NCBI GenBank assembly: GCA_937927265.1
Contig: CALBCO010000205.1
Coordinates: forward strand, 1 to 19,182
Reading direction: 5' to 3'
Origin: an uncultured Verrucomicrobiae bacterium
GTDB lineage: Bacteria; Verrucomicrobiota; Verrucomicrobiia; Palsa-1439
Length of the DNA: 19,182 nt
The notes under the pieces were generated by a model. The model had not been told where the DNA came from and searched no databases. It saw nothing but the letters and a program-made list of their open reading frames with translations. Shown here one piece after another: positions 16,487 through 19,182 of the stretch; the first letter of the stretch is position 1; each line of letters opens with the position of its first letter. Made by a program: the position numbers and the translations under genes.

Positions 16487-16962
16487 TTCCGCCACCTCCC
16501 ATGCCACAGCAGCCGGCCCAACACCAGCCGCGTTGCCACCAACCCGTGCACGGTTTCATCCAACTCCACCGCCCGATTGTCGCCGAGCACAAACACCTTG
16601 CCTGCCGGAACGTTCGTCGCCGGCATCTGCCACATTGGATTCAACGTCGTGTACGGCTCCGTCAACGGCACGCCGTTGATCAGCACCACCCCCTTCGCAA
16701 TCGCCACGGTCTCGCCTGGCAACGCCAGCACACGTTTGATCAAATGCAAGGGCGGATCGTCTGCCGAGCGAAACATCACAATGTCGCCCCGCCGCGGCTC
16801 GTATTCTCGCACCCGCCGCAACAAACACAACTCCCACGGCTGCAACGTCGGCGTCATGCTCGTGCCGACAATCACCGACGGACGGACCACAAACTTCAAC
16901 AGAAACACCAGCGCCGCCGCGACCAGCAATACCACCACCCAGTATTTCCAACGCCGTCTCAT
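16483..16962 (-). CDS. lepB: Signal peptidase I
   Basis: A 159-aa type I signal peptidase, short like Gram-positive SipS-type enzymes. The start at 16962 overlaps the hydrolase stop as ATGA; the open frame extends 30 codons upstream but only with low-complexity Gly-rich residues. One N-terminal membrane segment (about 7-24) leads to GTSMTPTL with the catalytic Ser35, then RGDIVMF, then HLIKRVLALPGE with the general-base Lys76, and finally VFVLGDNR (123-130). The enzyme cleaves signal peptides of exported proteins on the outer face of the inner membrane. The box after GDNR reads AVELDET rather than the usual xxSxDSR: the Asp is kept but both Ser are replaced by Glu. This may be a second, specialised SPase rather than the main one, because the window cannot show whether another copy exists. 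Confidence 0.9.
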   Translation of the reverse strand: MRRRWKYWVVVLLVAAALVFLLKFVVRPSVIVGTSMTPTLQPWELCLLRRVREYEPRRGDIVMFRSADDPPLHLIKRVLALPGETVAIAKGVVLINGVPLTEPYTTLNPMWQMPATNVPAGKVFVLGDNRAVELDETVHGLVATRLVLGRLLWHGRWRK

Positions 16963-17876
16963 TCGGGTTTCCTCAACTCCGCCAACACCACCTCCGCCAA
17001 CGCCGCGATAATCCGCACCGCATCCGGTCCGACATGCGGCAGGTCCTGCCAAATGAACTCTTTCGGTTCCCCTGCGCGTGCATAAACCCGCATCACCGAT
17101 TCTGCGGGCAACGTCACGTCCTGCCGGCTGGCGATGAACGTCACCCGTCGCGGCGACAACCGGCAGATCCAGCGTTCAGGCCGAAAGGGCGCGTACAAAG
17201 CCTCCGCCAACCGGCCCGCCGCGCGGGGCGGCACCGCCGCCTCCCAATGCGGCGCGTTGGCGGCAATCGTCGGCCCGATCTCGCCGCCGCCTTGCGCGAG
17301 AATCAGCCGACGCACCCGCGGTTCCAATACCGCCGCCGGCAATGCGATGTACGCCCCATAACTCACCCCCACCACACTCAGCCGCTCCGCATCCACCGCC
17401 GAGTCGCTCGCCAACGCCTCCAGCCCCAACAATTGCCGAGGCACCGCCGCCATGCTCACCGCGCCCAGCCGCCTCAACATCGACCACAGCGTCCGCAGGG
17501 AACGCACGTCAAAATGCTCGTTCCATCCATAATCCACTGCCGCCACCACCAGATCGTCACACTCGTCAATCAACTCCAACACCTGCGCCCCGGTATGCAG
17601 GCCCACCGCCAACAACACGCCGGGAAACCGTCCCGGACAGTTCGGCCCGCGCAGCCGTACCAAAGCTTCCAACCCGGTATCACTGCGCAATCGCAGTTCA
17701 TCCGTCGTCGTGCGGGCGGTGACGGCGATGCGCTGGCGCTGGACTTCGACCAGTTGGCCTTTGCGGGCGAGAAACACCGGTCCGTAATCGCGTCGCGTGT
17801 GCCACGTGATCCATCCCGCCGCCGTCGCGCCTGCCGTCAGCGTCGCTAGCAACAGCCGTTTGCCCCACGTGCACAT
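16959..17876 (-). CDS. Membrane-anchored alpha/beta hydrolase
   Basis: A 305-aa predicted serine hydrolase. Residues about 7-25 form an N-terminal membrane anchor or signal segment. The core has a strand-rich start, the nucleophile elbow GVSYGA with Ser172, a probable acid Asp253 in ASRQDVTLP, and His281 in DLPHVGPD, which gives a complete Ser-Asp-His triad in family order. An oxyanion-type segment (VLLAVGLHTG, 87-96) precedes the elbow. Such proteins include dienelactone-hydrolase-like esterases and acyl-peptide hydrolases; substrate is unknown. It begins 7 bp after purM stops and its stop overlaps lepB, so it is embedded in the operon. The anchor suggests a periplasmic position near signal peptidase, which is an inference. 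Confidence 0.78.
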   Translation of the reverse strand: MCTWGKRLLLATLTAGATAAGWITWHTRRDYGPVFLARKGQLVEVQRQRIAVTARTTTDELRLRSDTGLEALVRLRGPNCPGRFPGVLLAVGLHTGAQVLELIDECDDLVVAAVDYGWNEHFDVRSLRTLWSMLRRLGAVSMAAVPRQLLGLEALASDSAVDAERLSVVGVSYGAYIALPAAVLEPRVRRLILAQGGGEIGPTIAANAPHWEAAVPPRAAGRLAEALYAPFRPERWICRLSPRRVTFIASRQDVTLPAESVMRVYARAGEPKEFIWQDLPHVGPDAVRIIAALAEVVLAELRKPE

Positions 17877-17883
17877 CGCAGCC

Positions 17884-18987
17884 TCAGCGGATATGCAAGG
17901 TCTCCGCGCCGTACGTCAACCCCAGCGGCACAATCTCCACCGCTTTGCGGTCACCCTCCCGCCGCACCGCGCCGGCCACCGTCGCGGTAAAACCGGCTTG
18001 CCGCGCCAATGCCATGCAACGCTCGACCTCGTCCGGTGCGACATAGACCGCGAAGCCAACCCCCATGTTGAACGTGCCATACATCTCGCGCGCATCGAGT
18101 TGCGCCGTCTGCGCGATCAAGTCAAAGACCGGTTGCGGGAGGGGCACCGTTTCGATCCGGTACACGAACGGCGCATCGAGCCGCATCAATTTGCGCCAAC
18201 CGTGCCCCGTCATGTGCGCTGCATAACGCAACCGCAACCCAGCCTGTTGACACGCGGCGATGAAGGGAACGTAGATGACCGAGGCGTCCAACAACGCCGC
18301 GCCGTAACTGCGTCCATCAGCCAGCCGCGTTCGGTAACCTTCGGGCAACCGGTCGGCAACGGCACGACACAACGTCAGGCCATTGGTCTGCACCCCCGAA
18401 CTGGCCAAAAACACAATGGCATCGCCGTCGCACACGTCCCCGGCAATCCGGTAAGTCTTTGGCGCAATTCGGCCGATGGCTGAACCGCCGAGCACGACCG
18501 TGCCAGGCGTGATCATCCCTTTGAGCGTCTGCGTTTCGCCGCCGCTCCACACAGCGCCTGCCTGCCGGCAACCTTCGGCGAAACCCTGGGCCAAATCCTG
18601 CGCGCGCCGTTCGTCAGCCAAGTACTGACTATCGCCCACGCCGGCATACATCGCGATGCTGACCGGCAAAGCACCGACCGCGCACAGATCGTTGGCAATC
18701 GTGGCCACATCATCCATCGCCACGCTTCGATAAAAACTTTCACCCGTCAGTTCGTACATCGCATCGGCCACGAGAATCTTTGTGCCGAGTGCCTCCTCGA
18801 CGTGCGCCAGATATGCGTCCGGCGTCTCAAGGAGGTAGGCGCTTTCACCACGAATGCCGGCAGGTTCAATCACGCCGTGCCGGGCAAGGTTGACCACCGT
18901 ACCGGCAGCGGCGCGTTGACATGCCCGTTTGAACGCATCAAGCACATCGTAGTCAACCCCGGCCGATCTATAGTTAAGCATGGACAT
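17884..18987 (-). CDS. purM: AIR synthase (PurM), variant subfamily
   Basis: A 367-aa phosphoribosylformylglycinamidine cyclo-ligase with the start at the ATG whose first base is 18987 (MSMLNYRSAGVDYD); a second ATG two codons in is an alternative. The open frame runs 56 codons further but that stretch looks non-coding. PurM closes FGAM to AIR with ATP. Recognisable segments are SAGVDYD, ALGTKILVADAM, IANDLCAVGALP, VWSGGETQTLKG, SSGVQTNGLTL and FNMGVGFAVYV. It departs from E. coli PurM: DGVGTK is ALGTK, GGETAEMPG is GGETQTLKG, and HLTGGG is HMTGHGWRKLMR. The latter pattern recurs, from memory, in a variant bacterial PurM branch. purH in the same gene run supports the purine role. It heads the operon; no strong Shine-Dalgarno is visible. 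Confidence 0.85.
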   Translation of the reverse strand: MSMLNYRSAGVDYDVLDAFKRACQRAAAGTVVNLARHGVIEPAGIRGESAYLLETPDAYLAHVEEALGTKILVADAMYELTGESFYRSVAMDDVATIANDLCAVGALPVSIAMYAGVGDSQYLADERRAQDLAQGFAEGCRQAGAVWSGGETQTLKGMITPGTVVLGGSAIGRIAPKTYRIAGDVCDGDAIVFLASSGVQTNGLTLCRAVADRLPEGYRTRLADGRSYGAALLDASVIYVPFIAACQQAGLRLRYAAHMTGHGWRKLMRLDAPFVYRIETVPLPQPVFDLIAQTAQLDAREMYGTFNMGVGFAVYVAPDEVERCMALARQAGFTATVAGAVRREGDRKAVEIVPLGLTYGAETLHIR

Positions 18988-19032
18988 GATTCGCAGTGTG
19001 ACGAAATCCCTTCGGAAATGCAAGGTGCGGCA

Positions 19033-19043
19033 ATCACTGTGAT
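19033..19043. promoter_or_regulatory. Perfect 11-bp palindrome upstream of purM (possible operator)
   Basis: ATCAC-T-GTGAT forms a perfect dyad, 46-56 bases upstream of the purM start (18987). That is a typical place for a repressor or activator site. I do not recognise it as a known PurR box; assignment to any regulator would be a guess. Confidence 0.3.
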
Positions 19044-19104
19044 CGTACCTGGTATGACCGAGGCGTGAGTCATTGCCAGGGCGAACAGTTTTTGGTTGAA
19101 TCAT

Positions 19105-19131
19105 GCGCACCGGGTTCGGGACGAGGTGCGC
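19105..19131 (-). promoter_or_regulatory. Perfect 7-bp-stem hairpin in the purM upstream region
   Basis: On the minus strand GCGCACC and GGTGCGC flank a 13-base loop containing TCCCGAACC. The stem is perfect and GC-rich, with the loop starting about 125 bases before the purM ATG. It could be a leader-RNA element, or the terminator-like end of an upstream gene outside the window, although no T-run follows. The loop resembles loop C of 5S rRNA, but the rest of a 5S gene is missing. Confidence 0.35.
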
Positions 19132-19182
19132 TCTTGTTCCATCACACCCAATCAATCCGGCAGTGCCAGTGGGCCAGCCACT

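Noticed and set aside
18988..19155. N-terminal 56-residue extension of PurM
   Set aside because: The extension lacks family sequence and overlaps two inverted repeats that look regulatory; PurM proteins begin near the SAGVDYD motif.
19040..19165. A 5S rRNA gene on the minus strand, suggested by GTCCCGAACCCGG
   Set aside because: Only the loop C-like core matches. The conserved segments that should follow, such as GATGGTA and GGGAGAGTAGG, and a matching terminal helix are absent, although the window is long enough to contain them.

Overview
This 19.2 kb window is bacterial chromosome: densely coding, GC-rich, and mostly housekeeping and metabolic genes. I see no phage, plasmid, IS transposase, CRISPR or rRNA/tRNA gene. 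The mix (a DUF2723 membrane protein with C-terminal TPRs, a LarA-family protein, a GHGWRKLMR-type PurM variant, short repeat relics between genes) suggests a Verrucomicrobiota/PVC-type or similar environmental Gram-negative bacterium. That assignment is an inference and is weak without a database search.

Layout. (1) 1-3489, plus strand: the 3' part of a FabD-type malonyl-CoA:ACP transacylase, a YugP-type membrane zinc peptidase, then hflK and hflC. The last three are closely spaced and look like a membrane protein quality-control operon. (2) 3497-4585, minus strand: a flavodoxin-fold oxidoreductase fused to an SCP2-like domain. It converges on hflC and diverges from gnd. (3) 4702-9999, plus strand: 6-phosphogluconate dehydrogenase, a KDG-kinase-like PfkB sugar kinase, a LarA-family nickel-pincer racemase/epimerase, and an AcuC-type deacetylase. 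The first three suggest sugar-acid metabolism. The gaps between these genes hold a roughly 79-bp inverted-repeat element and a degenerate 9-bp tandem repeat. (4) 18987-10026, minus strand: a tight seven-gene run. The order is purM, an alpha/beta hydrolase, signal peptidase I, a small membrane-anchored protein, an M20 peptidase, purH, and a 1026-aa DUF2723/TPR protein. Junctions are -4 to +12 bp and three are ATGA stop-start overlaps, so this is very probably one transcript. It places two de novo purine steps around a block of envelope and secretion functions.

The 195 bp upstream of purM hold two inverted repeats that could be regulatory. I found no clear undescribed defence or mobile system. 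The points most worth following are the LarA-family enzyme in a sugar-acid context, the flavodoxin-SCP2 fusion, the dispersed-repeat-like element between gnd and the kinase, and the architecture of the purM-purH operon.
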